A stretch of DNA of 44,674 bases, from the NCBI GenBank assembly GCA_001898855.1, contig MKVN01000039.1, forward strand, positions 63,496-108,169. The letters are read 5' to 3'. The DNA is from Micrococcales bacterium 73-13 (GTDB lineage: Bacteria > Actinomycetota > Actinomycetes > Actinomycetales > Microbacteriaceae). Shown one piece after another: positions 1 through 7,860 of the stretch (positions within the stretch are counted from its first letter, which is position 1; every line of letters begins with the position of its first letter). The position numbers and the translations under genes were made by a program. Below the pieces are notes generated by a model. The model searched no databases. It was given only the letters and a program-made list of their open reading frames with translations, and was not told the DNA's origin.

Positions 1-2
1 CG

Positions 3-2033
3 GTCTGGACCACGCTGCAGCGCGTGCCGGTGATGCCGATGCGGCACGGCTCGCAGGCGCCGGCGATCGGGCACCCGATCACCAACGCCTTCGTGACGAT
101 CCTCGACGAGGACCTCCGGCAGTGCGTCGTCGGCCAGCAGGGGGAGCTCTGCATCGGCGGCGCTGGGGTCGCCCGCGGCTACCTCGGACGGCCCGAGGTG
201 ACCAGGGAGAAGTTCATCCACGACGTCTGGAGCGACCCGGGCATGGGCCGGGTGCTCTATCGGACCGGCGACCAGGCGGTCATGCTGCCGGGCGGCCTGC
301 TCCAGTTCGTCGGGCGCTCGGACCGCCAGATCGCGCTGCAGGGCTTCCGGATCGAGGCGGGCGAGGTCGAGGCCGTGCTGATGGGCGACGAGCTGGTCCG
401 CGAGGCCGTCGTCAAGCGCCACGACTACGAGAGCCTCGGCCCGCGGCTGCTCGCGTTCGTGACGCTGCGGGAGCGCGCACGGGACTCCGAGCACCCCGTC
501 GAGGAGGTGCGCTCCCGGATGCGGGAGCGGGTGCCGGCGTACATGGTGCCGAACCAGTTCGTCGTGCTCGACGAGATGCCGATGACGCCGAACGGCAAGA
601 TCGACGAGAAGGCGCTCGTGCCGCCGGCCCGCAGCCGGGAGGAGCTGGTCGCCGACGAGCAGCTGACCGCCGCCTACCGGGCTCCCGGGACCCAGGCCGA
701 GCGGCGCGTCGCCGAGGTGTTCGCCGACGTGCTCGCGATGGACCTCGTCGGCGTCGACGACGGCTTCTTCGACATCGGGGGCGACTCGCTCGCCGGGGTC
801 GCGGTGATGGCCCGCCTGGAGAAGTCCTTCGAGACGACCCTGCCGACCGACGCGCTGCAGCAGGCGCCGACGCCCGCCGCGCTCGCCACCCTGATCACGG
901 GCACCGGGGGAGCGGAGCAGGCGCCGTCGTCGCGGGACTGGACGGCGGAGGGCCGGCACGAGCTGCCGTTCGCCGCGCCGCACCCGATGCCGGCCGACGC
1001 GCCCGTGCTCGTCACCGGCGCGGGCGGCTTCGTCGGCGGCGCGGTCGTCGCCGCGCTGCTGGCCCGCGACCCGGGCCTGACGATCGACGCGCTGGTGCAC
1101 TCTCCGGCCGGCGGGGACCGCCTGCGCGAGCGGCTCGGCCGGGACGCGGACCGGGTCTCGATCCTGGTCGGGGACCTCGCGCAGCCCGGTTTCGGACTGC
1201 CCGAGGCGACGACCCGACGCCTCGCCGAGTCGACTCGAGCCGTGGTGCACGCCGGCGCGCAGGTCAACCACTTCAAGACCTACGAGGCGCTGCGCGCCGA
1301 GAACGTCGAGGCGACCTCGATCGCCGCCGACATCGCCTGGATCGCCGGCGGCGGCGCCGTCCCGCTCGTCTTCACCTCGTCGATCTCCGTCGAGGACGAG
1401 GAGCCGGGACGGCTCAGCCCGAACGGCTACGCGCGGGGCAAGCAGATCGCCGAGCGCCGGCTCGAGGACGCCGCGGCCCAGGGTCTGCCCGTGCGCGTGC
1501 TGCGCGTCGGGCGCGCACTGCCCGCCCGCGGCGGCGGGGCGTTCAACCCGAACGACACGCTGCAGATCTTCTTCGGCGCCTGCCTCGAGCTCGGCGCGAC
1601 GCCGGACTGGCGCTTCTGCGAGGCGGCGCACCCGGTCGACGTGGTCGCCGCCGCGATCGCCGACGCGGCGCTCGCGCCCGACCCGGCGCCCGGCTTCGAG
1701 ATCAGCCATCCGCCGATGGCGGTGTGGTCCTCCGCCGAGTTCCTCGCGGCGCTGCGGCGCCGGCTCGCGGAGCGGGACGAGCCGGAGCTGCGCACCGTGC
1801 CCTGGGAGGAGTGGGTCGCCCTGCTGCAGGCCGACGGCGGCGGCACCGCGCAGCGCGCCCTCGCCCTGCTCAGCGCCAACGACGGCGCCGCGCTGACGAC
1901 CGACGACGCGGCGACGACGGCCGCCTACGTGGCCTCGATCGGGGCCGGCGAGGCGGGGGACTGGCACGGATTCGACGCCGCCTACTACGACATGATCGCC
2001 GAGGAGCTGCTCGGCATGCACGCCCGCGTCTGA
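3..2033 (+). CDS. NRPS-like adenylation / carrier / thioester-reductase enzyme, 5' truncated by window edge
   Basis: The reading frame is open from the first bases, so only the C-terminal 676 residues are visible. In order they are: the end of an AMP-forming adenylation domain (core motif YRTGD near base 255, GRSDRQIALQGFRIE near 314-358, and PNGKID near 590), a peptidyl-carrier domain with DDGFFDIGGDS (phosphopantetheine-accepting Ser codon at 786-788), and a C-terminal SDR-type thioester reductase with the nucleotide-binding motif VTGAGGFVGG (about 1012-1041) and a Y-A-R-G-K catalytic pair (about 1426-1440). Enzymes of this layout activate a carboxylic or amino acid, tether it, and release it reductively as an aldehyde or alcohol. 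The substrate cannot be read because the specificity core lies upstream. The next gene is a phosphopantetheinyl transferase that could load this carrier domain. A carboxylic acid reductase is the close alternative; the order A-PCP-R is shared. Confidence 0.9.
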   Translation, partial: VWTTLQRVPVMPMRHGSQAPAIGHPITNAFVTILDEDLRQCVVGQQGELCIGGAGVARGYLGRPEVTREKFIHDVWSDPGMGRVLYRTGDQAVMLPGGLLQFVGRSDRQIALQGFRIEAGEVEAVLMGDELVREAVVKRHDYESLGPRLLAFVTLRERARDSEHPVEEVRSRMRERVPAYMVPNQFVVLDEMPMTPNGKIDEKALVPPARSREELVADEQLTAAYRAPGTQAERRVAEVFADVLAMDLVGVDDGFFDIGGDSLAGVAVMARLEKSFETTLPTDALQQAPTPAALATLITGTGGAEQAPSSRDWTAEGRHELPFAAPHPMPADAPVLVTGAGGFVGGAVVAALLARDPGLTIDALVHSPAGGDRLRERLGRDADRVSILVGDLAQPGFGLPEATTRRLAESTRAVVHAGAQVNHFKTYEALRAENVEATSIAADIAWIAGGGAVPLVFTSSISVEDEEPGRLSPNGYARGKQIAERRLEDAAAQGLPVRVLRVGRALPARGGGAFNPNDTLQIFFGACLELGATPDWRFCEAAHPVDVVAAAIADAALAPDPAPGFEISHPPMAVWSSAEFLAALRRRLAERDEPELRTVPWEEWVALLQADGGGTAQRALALLSANDGAALTTDDAATTAAYVASIGAGEAGDWHGFDAAYYDMIAEELLGMHARV

Positions 2034-2046
2034 CCGGCGCAGCGCG

Positions 2047-2427
2047 GTGATCATCGGCATCGGCGTCGACCTCGTCGGGATCGACCGGTTCCGGAGCCTC
2101 GCCGAGCGCACCGACGGCCTGCTCGAGCGACTGTTCCGCGACGAGGAGCTGCGCGGGCCGAGCGGACGGCGACCCGGCTGGCCGAGCCTCGCCGCCGCGT
2201 TCGCGCTGAAGGAGGCCGCGTTGAAGGCCGTCGGCGTGCCGCACGGCTTCACCTGGCACGATCTCGAGGTCTCGGTCGGCGGATCCGGCGGACCGTCCCC
2301 GCGGATCGTGCTGCGCGGCGCGACCGCCGCGGCGGCGGCGCGGCTCGGCGTCGCGGCCTGGCGACTGGGCACGACCCGTCGCGCCGGTCACGCCATCGCG
2401 ACGGCGATCGCGGAGAGCGTCGTCTAG
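2047..2427 (+). CDS. AcpS-type 4'-phosphopantetheinyl transferase (holo-ACP synthase family), divergent C-terminus
   Basis: This 126-residue protein starts at GTG 2047, 13 nt after the carrier-protein reductase, so the two are probably co-transcribed. The N-terminal GIGVDLVGIDRF carries the Mg-binding Asp, LFRDEEL matches the family's F-T/R-xx-E segment, and FALKEAALKAVG holds the KEAxxKA motif with the metal-binding Glu. The length is normal for AcpS. The oddity is near residues 104-112: the family usually has a W-H-x-S-x-S/T-H-D strand, and here it reads WRLGTTRRAG. The following AIATAIAE strand is intact, so this is substitution and not a frameshift. I infer a pathway-dedicated enzyme for the adjacent carrier domain, with the housekeeping acpS elsewhere. 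Its being the sole acpS cannot be excluded from this window. Confidence 0.85.
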   Translation: MIIGIGVDLVGIDRFRSLAERTDGLLERLFRDEELRGPSGRRPGWPSLAAAFALKEAALKAVGVPHGFTWHDLEVSVGGSGGPSPRIVLRGATAAAAARLGVAAWRLGTTRRAGHAIATAIAESVV

Positions 2428-2459
2428 CGCTCTCCTCCGAGCGATCGGGCCCCACCGTC

Positions 2460-2474
2460 CCGGCCGGAGGCCGG
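2460..2474 (+). terminator. GC-rich hairpin after the phosphopantetheinyl transferase gene
   Basis: CCGGCC and GGCCGG form a 6-bp GC-only stem with a 3-nt loop, 33 nt after the stop codon and just before the IclR promoter. A weaker 5-bp hairpin lies at 2428-2443. There is no U-tract, so termination is only suggested by position and stem strength. Confidence 0.35.
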
Positions 2475-2491
2475 AATCTTCGGCAGGCCTA

Positions 2492-2520
2492 TTGCGGCCG
2501 CACCGGATGCTGCCTACCAT
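2492..2520 (+). promoter_or_regulatory. Promoter of the IclR gene and downstream operon (leaderless)
   Basis: TTGCGG (2492-2497) and TACCAT (2515-2520) are separated by exactly 17 nt, a sigma-70/SigA-like arrangement. The -10 ends 5 nt before the ATG at 2526, so transcription would begin at or next to the start codon and the message would be leaderless. The -10 overlaps the first operator palindrome. Confidence 0.6.
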
Positions 2521-2534
2521 TCCGTATGACGGTA
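2520..2534 (+). promoter_or_regulatory. Candidate IclR operator 1 (imperfect 15-bp palindrome)
   Basis: TTCCGT-ATG-ACGGTA is an inverted repeat with 5 of 6 positions matching and a 3-nt centre. It overlaps the last base of the -10 box and the IclR start codon. Its centre (2527) is 20 bp from the centre of the second palindrome. Confidence 0.55.
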
Positions 2535-3323
2535 CCTGCTTCCGATAATCGGAATGGGGCGCAGACGCTGCGCAGGGCCCTCGCGGTCCTCGACTTCCTG
2601 CGCGACCACCCGGGGTCGCATCGACTCAGCGACATCGCCGCCGCCACCGGCCTGAGCCCGACCGTCGCCCACCGGCTGCTCTCCGAGCTGAAGGCCCACT
2701 CGCTCGTCGACCAGGGCGCCGCGACCCGGGAGTACCGGCTCGGCAACGGGGTGCTCTCCTACGCGTCCGCCGTGCTGCGCGACTCCGACATCGTCCGGGT
2801 CGGCGCGCCGATCGTGCGCCGGCTGCGGGACGAATGCGCCGAGACCACGACGCTGCAGGTCCCGAGCGGGCGCGACCGGGTGGTCGTCTACGAGGCCGAG
2901 GCCAGGCACGAGCTGCGGCACCGGGCGCCCGTCGGCCAGAAGGTGCCGATGCACGCCAGCGCGAGCGGGCGGGCGATGCTCGCGTTCATGTCGGCCGACG
3001 AGATCGAGGACGTCCTCGCGGGACCGTTCCAGTCCTTCACCGACCAGACGGTCACCTCGGCGGAGTCCATCCGCGGCGAGCTCGAGGAGATCCGGCGGCG
3101 CGGCTTCGCCGTCGTCCACGACCAGACGCGACTCGGGATCGGCGCCGTGGCGGCCCCGGTGTTCCGGCTGGGCGGCAGGCCGATCGGCAGCATCGCCGTG
3201 ACCGGCCCGTCGGAGCGGATCCTCGCCGTGACCGAGACCCTCACCGCCGCGGTGCTGCACGCGAGCGCCGAGATCTCCACCGAGCTCGGCTTCTCGCCGG
3301 CCGCCGCGGCCGTCATCGACTGA
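2526..3323 (+). CDS. IclR-family transcriptional regulator
   Basis: The product has 265 residues, the usual IclR length. An N-terminal winged helix-turn-helix (about residues 15-75, with LSDIAAATGLSPTVAHRLL as the HTH core) is followed by the effector-binding domain, recognisable by the GQKVPMHASASGRAML segment and a C-terminal GSIAVTGPSERI stretch. IclR proteins bind a small catabolite and repress or activate the neighbouring catabolic genes. The gene heads a run of co-directional transport and enzyme genes with only 39 nt before the next one, so it probably controls that operon and itself. ATG 2526 has no Shine-Dalgarno but sits just after a -10 box, which fits leaderless translation. The inducer is not evident from sequence. 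Confidence 0.93.
   Translation: MTVPASDNRNGAQTLRRALAVLDFLRDHPGSHRLSDIAAATGLSPTVAHRLLSELKAHSLVDQGAATREYRLGNGVLSYASAVLRDSDIVRVGAPIVRRLRDECAETTTLQVPSGRDRVVVYEAEARHELRHRAPVGQKVPMHASASGRAMLAFMSADEIEDVLAGPFQSFTDQTVTSAESIRGELEEIRRRGFAVVHDQTRLGIGAVAAPVFRLGGRPIGSIAVTGPSERILAVTETLTAAVLHASAEISTELGFSPAAAAVID
2540..2554 (+). promoter_or_regulatory. Candidate IclR operator 2 (perfect 15-bp palindrome)
   Basis: TTCCGA-TAA-TCGGAA is a perfect inverted repeat with 6-bp arms, lying inside codons 5-10 of the IclR gene. Together with the palindrome at 2520-2534 it sits two helical turns away. IclR proteins are commonly tetramers that contact two palindromes, so the pair fits autoregulation. A longer interleaved repeat also exists: CCATTCCG at 2517-2524 pairs with CGGAATGG at 2550-2557. 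Confidence 0.6.
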
Positions 3324-3362
3324 CCATCGCCAGGCACCACATCACCGTCAAGGAGGAAGCAA

Positions 3363-4268
3363 GTGAAACCAAGCAACCACCCCCGACGCCGCGTGCTCGC
3401 GGCGCTCGGCGCCATCGCCGCGACCGCGCTGCTCGTCACGGGCTGCGCAGGCGCCCCGGCCGGGCCCAGCGGGTCCGCGGACCCGAGCGCCACCGCGGCG
3501 CCGTTCCCCACGATCGAGCCCGGCAAGCTGACCGTCGCCGTGCTCAACGGCAACAACCCCCGCTCCGCGCTGGAGGGCAACACGATCACCGGCACCTGGG
3601 GCTGGCTGATCACGCGGTTCGCCGAGCGGTACGGCCTGGAGCTGGTCCCGCAGGCGACCGACATCAAGGGCGGCGTCCTCGCCGTGCAGAACGGCCGCGC
3701 CGACGTCGGCGGCGTCGCCTACTACACCGACGAGCGCGCCGCCGTGGTCCGCTTCACGGTCCAGGACACCTACGACTCGGCGTTCCTCGCCCTGCCCAAG
3801 GGCTTCAAGTACAACGGTCCCGACAGCGTGAAGGACCTGCGGATCGGGGTGCCCTCGAGCTACGCGCAGGTGCCGATCCTGGAGACCTTCTTCCCGAACC
3901 TGGAGTTCCTGGAGAGCCCCGCGGCCGGCGTCGAGGCGATCCGCAACGGGCAGATCGACGGCTTCTTCGGCACGAACGCGCTGCTGGCGCTCGTCTCAGC
4001 CAACGACCCGGACATCCAGCTCGCCGCCGTCGAGGAGGGCGACTTCGGGCTTCCGCTGAACCGGGTCCACGTCGCGGAGGGCCCCTTCGTCCCCTGCGGC
4101 AACCAGGCCCTGCTCGACGCCTACAACGCGTTCTACGAGGAGGTCGCGCAGTCCGACGAGTACAAGCAGGTCTGGCTCGAGGAGTGGAGCAAGACCAGCG
4201 CGCCCAAGGACGTGATCATGTCGAACATGGTGCTCACGTTCGAGCCCATGCCCGACCAGTGCGCGTGA
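3363..4268 (+). CDS. ABC transporter substrate-binding lipoprotein, polar-amino-acid type (family 3)
   Basis: The GTG start at 3363 has an ideal AGGAGG at 3351-3356. A signal peptide with RRR near the N-terminus leads to the lipobox LVTGC, so the protein is a lipid-anchored extracytoplasmic receptor of 301 residues. After a low-complexity linker (GPSGSADPSATAA) comes a bilobal solute-binding domain of the type that serves polar amino acid and opine importers. Two permease genes and one ATPase gene follow immediately. The ligand cannot be deduced. The two cysteines that flank the C-terminal helices (in the segment FVPCGNQ and near the end in DQCA) may form a disulfide, which is an inference. 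Confidence 0.92.
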   Translation: MKPSNHPRRRVLAALGAIAATALLVTGCAGAPAGPSGSADPSATAAPFPTIEPGKLTVAVLNGNNPRSALEGNTITGTWGWLITRFAERYGLELVPQATDIKGGVLAVQNGRADVGGVAYYTDERAAVVRFTVQDTYDSAFLALPKGFKYNGPDSVKDLRIGVPSSYAQVPILETFFPNLEFLESPAAGVEAIRNGQIDGFFGTNALLALVSANDPDIQLAAVEEGDFGLPLNRVHVAEGPFVPCGNQALLDAYNAFYEEVAQSDEYKQVWLEEWSKTSAPKDVIMSNMVLTFEPMPDQCA

Positions 4269-4288
4269 CGGACTGACCGACCAGGCTC

Positions 4289-4960
4289 ATGATCGAGTAC
4301 CTCGCGCCCTGGTGGCCCCTGATCGCATCGGGGCTGCTCAACACGGTCCTGCTCGCGGCGGCGATCGCGGTGCTGTCCACGATCCTGGCGATCGCCGTGT
4401 CGCTCGGGCTCGTGAGCACCCGTCGCTGGCTCGCCGTGTCGTGCCGGGCGTACGTGGAGATCTTCCGGAGCGTGCCGGCGCTCGTCCTGCTCATGCTGAT
4501 GTACTTCGGCCTGGGCGAGATCGTCGGCGCGCTCGGGATCTCCGCGTTCTGGGTCGCGGTCATCGCGCTCTCGGTCAACCAGTCCGCGTACACGGCGGAG
4601 TCCTACCGCGCGGCGATCGAGTCGGTCTCGCGGACCCAGTGGGACGCGGCCCGCGCGATCGGACTGTCGCGGTCGCAGGCGTACCGCCTGGTGGTGCTGC
4701 CCCAGGCGGTCACGCCCGCGATCGCGCCGTCCGCGAACGCGCTCGTCATGATCGTGAAGGACAGCGCGCTGGCCTCGATCATCACCGTGCCCGAGCTGGT
4801 GCTCGCCGCGAACCGGATCATCCAGACCACGTTCCAGGTGATCCCCACCTATGTGGCCATCGGCGTCGTCTACCTGCTGCTCACCGTGCCGCTCATCTAC
4901 GTCGGACGGTACTTCGAGCAGCGGGTCGCGCGCCGGCGGGCGACGGCGGTGCAGGCATGA
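4289..4960 (+). CDS. ABC transporter permease 1, His/Glu/Gln/opine family
   Basis: This 223-residue protein has about five hydrophobic spans. The cytoplasmic EAA loop reads DAARAIGLSRSQAYRLVVLPQA (given here by its key elements: D-A-A-R-A-I-G-L-S and V-L-P-Q-A), which contacts the ATPase. It begins 20 nt after the binding-protein gene and its TGA overlaps the ATG of the ATPase gene (ATGA), so the two are translationally coupled. It should form a heterodimeric channel with the second permease at 5746. Confidence 0.93.
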   Translation: MIEYLAPWWPLIASGLLNTVLLAAAIAVLSTILAIAVSLGLVSTRRWLAVSCRAYVEIFRSVPALVLLMLMYFGLGEIVGALGISAFWVAVIALSVNQSAYTAESYRAAIESVSRTQWDAARAIGLSRSQAYRLVVLPQAVTPAIAPSANALVMIVKDSALASIITVPELVLAANRIIQTTFQVIPTYVAIGVVYLLLTVPLIYVGRYFEQRVARRRATAVQA

Positions 4961-5739
4961 GCGCGGACGGCACGGCTGAGGCGGCGCCGATCCTCGAGGT
5001 GCGCGACCTCCGGAAGTCCTTCGGCAGCGTCCCCGTCCTGGAGGACGTCTCGCTCTCGGTCCGCAAGGGCGAGCGCCTGGTGCTGCTCGGCCCGAGCGGC
5101 TCGGGGAAGACCACGCTGCTGCGCTGCATGAACCTGCTCGAGCAGCCGGACGGGGGCACCGTCGAGTTCCGAGGCGCCCCCGTCTGGTCGTCCGAGTCGC
5201 GCCGCGGGGCGTCCGGCAAGGAGCTCACCCTGTTCCGCTCCCGGGTCGAGATGGTCTTCCAGCACTTCGAGCTGTTCCCCCACCTCACCGCGGCGGGCAA
5301 CGTCGCGCTCGGGCCGCAGCACGTGCTGGGCCTCAAGCGCCGCGAGGCCCTGGAGATCGCCCGGGAGCAGCTGGCGTCGGTCGGTCTCGCCGACCTCGCC
5401 GGCGCCTATCCGAGCACCCTCTCCGGCGGCCAGAAGCAGCGCGTCGCGATCGCCCGGGCCCTCGCGATGTCGCCGGACGTGGTGCTCTTCGACGAGCCGA
5501 CCGCCGCGCTGGACCCCGAGCTCGTCGGAGAGGTGCTCAGATCGCTCCGAGCGCTCGCCGAGCGGGGCCTGACCATGATCATCGTCACCCATCACATCGG
5601 GTTCGCGCTCTCGGTGGCCGACCGGGCGGTCTTCATGGCGTCGGGCTCGATCGTCGAGCAGGGCCCGCCCGAGACCGTCCTGCGCGATCCCAGGGAGCCG
5701 CGAACCCGCGACTTCCTCCGCGCGGTGCTGGCGGAGTAG
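4957..5739 (+). CDS. ABC transporter ATP-binding protein, polar amino acid type
   Basis: The protein has 260 residues and a full ABC motif set: Walker A GPSGSGKTT (residues about 45-53), Q-loop FQHFELFPHLT, signature LSGGQKQR, Walker B VVLFDEPTAALD and H-loop IIVTHH. It belongs to the GlnQ/HisP-like class that energises amino-acid-type importers. The ATG at 4957 overlaps the stop of permease 1. The second permease follows 6 nt downstream, giving the complete order receptor, permease, ATPase, permease. Confidence 0.95.
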   Translation: MSADGTAEAAPILEVRDLRKSFGSVPVLEDVSLSVRKGERLVLLGPSGSGKTTLLRCMNLLEQPDGGTVEFRGAPVWSSESRRGASGKELTLFRSRVEMVFQHFELFPHLTAAGNVALGPQHVLGLKRREALEIAREQLASVGLADLAGAYPSTLSGGQKQRVAIARALAMSPDVVLFDEPTAALDPELVGEVLRSLRALAERGLTMIIVTHHIGFALSVADRAVFMASGSIVEQGPPETVLRDPREPRTRDFLRAVLAE

Positions 5740-5745
5740 GCCGGG

Positions 5746-6381
5746 ATGGATCTCGTCACGGACCTGATCGGGGGGATGGGCGTCATCCTCCGGATCTCGC
5801 TGTCGGCCTGGGTCGTCGCCGTCGTGCTGGGGTTCTTCATCTCACTGGGCATGCGATCGCGGGTCCGCTTCGTGCGCGAGCTCTTCGCGGCGCTCACCGC
5901 GATCCAGCGCGGCACGCCCGAGCTGCTGCTGATCTATCTCGTCTACTACGGGCTGAGCGGCGTCGCGATCCGGGTCGGCGCCATCGAGTCGGTCGTGATC
6001 GCGATCGGGTTCGTGTACGCCGGCTACGCGGCGGAGATCTACCACTCCGGATTCCTCACCGTGCCGCGCGGGCAGCTCGACGCCGCCCGGGCGATCGGCC
6101 TCTCCCGCACGCGGACCGTCGGCCTCGTCATCCTGCCGCAGGCCGCGCGATTCGCGATCGCGCCGCTGGCGAGCCTGCTCCTCGGCCTCATGAAGGTCGC
6201 CACCTACGGCTCCGCCGTCGGGGTCGCCGAGGTGGTCTACATCGCGACGACGAACCTGCAGCGCACCGGCGACATCACCGCGACCATGCTCGCGATCGCG
6301 GTGATCTACATCGTCGTCACGATCCCCATCGCCTGGGGCCTGCGCCGGCTCGAGCAGCGACTCCGGGTGGGCGCCTCATGA
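5746..6381 (+). CDS. ABC transporter permease 2, His/Glu/Gln/opine family
   Basis: It has 211 residues, about five membrane spans and an EAA loop beginning D-A-A-R-A-I-G-L-S and ending V-I-L-P-Q-A, closely parallel to permease 1. Its stop overlaps the start of the aldehyde dehydrogenase gene (ATGA at 6378), coupling the importer to the first enzyme of the pathway. The two permeases are paralogous but clearly not identical, as expected for a heterodimer. Confidence 0.93.
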   Translation: MDLVTDLIGGMGVILRISLSAWVVAVVLGFFISLGMRSRVRFVRELFAALTAIQRGTPELLLIYLVYYGLSGVAIRVGAIESVVIAIGFVYAGYAAEIYHSGFLTVPRGQLDAARAIGLSRTRTVGLVILPQAARFAIAPLASLLLGLMKVATYGSAVGVAEVVYIATTNLQRTGDITATMLAIAVIYIVVTIPIAWGLRRLEQRLRVGAS

Positions 6382-7841
6382 CCGCGCGGGACGAGCACCT
6401 GCGCCAGCTGGTCCACGGCGCCAGGATCCTGGTCGGCGGGGTCTGGCGGCCGAGCGGCTCCGGCACGACGTTCGAGGTCCAGGACCCTCAGGACGGCGCC
6501 GCGATCGCCGTCGTGGGCGACGCCGATCGGGCCGACGCGGCCGAGGCCGTGGCCGCCGCCGCGGCCGCGGGACGGACCTGGGGCATGGCGCCCAACCGCG
6601 AGCGCTACGAGGTGCTCACGCGCGCCGCCCGCCTGCTGGAGGCCAGGCGCGAGCCGCTCGCGCAGGTCATCACGGCCGAGAGCGGCAAGCCGATCGTCGA
6701 GGCGAGGCAGGAGGCCGTCAGCACCTTCCGCTTCTTCGACTGGTACGCGCAGGAGGCCCTGCGGATGGCCGGCGAACACTGGACGGAGGTGAGCGAGGGT
6801 CGGGACGCGATCGTCCGACCGGAGCCGATCGGCGTCGTCGCCGCGATCACGCCCTGGAACTACCCGGCGTTCCTCGTCGCCTGCAAAGCGGCGGCCGCCC
6901 TGGCGGCCGGCTGCGGCGTCGTGCTCAAGCCCGCCGAGCAGACCCCGCTCAGCGCGCTGGCCATCGGACGGGCGCTCGACGAGGCGGGCCTGCCGCCCGG
7001 GGTCCTGAGCGTGATCCCGACGAGCCGTCCCGAGCGCCTGGGCGACGTGCTGCTCGGACCCGGCGTCGACTGCGTCTCCTTCACCGGCTCCCGCGAGGTC
7101 GGCGAGCTGCTCCTGGACCGCAGCGCGCACGACGTCAAGCGCGTCCTGCTCGAGCTCGGCGGCAACGCCCCGGCCATCGTCCTCGACGACGCCGACGTGG
7201 ACCGGGCCGTCACCGCCCTGATCCGCGCCCGGTTCATGAACGGGGGCCAGACCTGCGTCGCCGTCAACCGCATCTACGTCACGCCGGGGATCGCCGACCG
7301 CTTCGCCACCGCCTACGCGGAGGCCGCCGCACGGCTGCGGGTCGGGCCGTCCGAGCACGAGTCGACCGAGCTGGGCCCGCTCATCGAGCCGGCGGCGATC
7401 GACCGGATCTCCGCGCAGGTCGGCCGTCTGGTCGAGCAGGGCGGGCGGATCGCGACGGGCGGCGGCCGGCCGGACGGCATGGGGGAGCGCTACTTCGCGG
7501 CGACGGTGGTGCTCGGCGACGGCTCCGAGCCGGAGGCCTCGCGCGAGGAGCTCTTCGGCCCGGTCGCGTTCGTGCAGCGCTGCCAGGACGAGGCGGACGC
7601 GATCCGTCGCGCGAACGACTCCGAGTACGGACTGTCCGCCTACCTGTTCACGGAGGACCTCGGGCATGCGCTCGAAGTGTCCCGCCGGCTGGTGGCCGGC
7701 TCGGTCGCGATCAACGGCCCGCTGGCGAGCGAGGTCCAGCTGCCGTTCGGCGGGATGCGCGCCAGCGGCCTGGGCCGCGAGCGGGGCAGGGCCGGCCTGG
7801 AGGCGTTCCTCGAGCTGAAGACCGTCCACATCGTCAAGTGA
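6378..7841 (+). CDS. NAD(P)-dependent aldehyde dehydrogenase, succinate-semialdehyde dehydrogenase-like
   Basis: At 487 residues this is a standard-length ALDH. Visible catalytic elements are TPWNYP with Asn161, LKPAEQTP with Lys184, FTGSREVG of the coenzyme loop, the general base Glu259 in LLELGGNAP and the nucleophile Cys293 in GGQTCVAVNR. ALDHs oxidise an aldehyde to the acid through a thioester. In this operon the aldehyde may come from the downstream ThDP enzyme or the flavin monooxygenase, which is an inference. The gene is fused by an ATGA overlap to the transporter genes. No residue that would fix substrate identity was recognised. Confidence 0.93.
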   Translation: MTARDEHLRQLVHGARILVGGVWRPSGSGTTFEVQDPQDGAAIAVVGDADRADAAEAVAAAAAAGRTWGMAPNRERYEVLTRAARLLEARREPLAQVITAESGKPIVEARQEAVSTFRFFDWYAQEALRMAGEHWTEVSEGRDAIVRPEPIGVVAAITPWNYPAFLVACKAAAALAAGCGVVLKPAEQTPLSALAIGRALDEAGLPPGVLSVIPTSRPERLGDVLLGPGVDCVSFTGSREVGELLLDRSAHDVKRVLLELGGNAPAIVLDDADVDRAVTALIRARFMNGGQTCVAVNRIYVTPGIADRFATAYAEAAARLRVGPSEHESTELGPLIEPAAIDRISAQVGRLVEQGGRIATGGGRPDGMGERYFAATVVLGDGSEPEASREELFGPVAFVQRCQDEADAIRRANDSEYGLSAYLFTEDLGHALEVSRRLVAGSVAINGPLASEVQLPFGGMRASGLGRERGRAGLEAFLELKTVHIVK

Positions 7842-7860
7842 TCGAGACAAGGAGACCGGC

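Noticed and set aside
2330-2427. Frameshift explaining the divergent C-terminus of the AcpS-like protein
   Set aside because: The final strand AIATAIAE is in frame and normal for the family, and neither other frame restores a convincing S-H-D-x-G stretch. Substitution is the simpler explanation.
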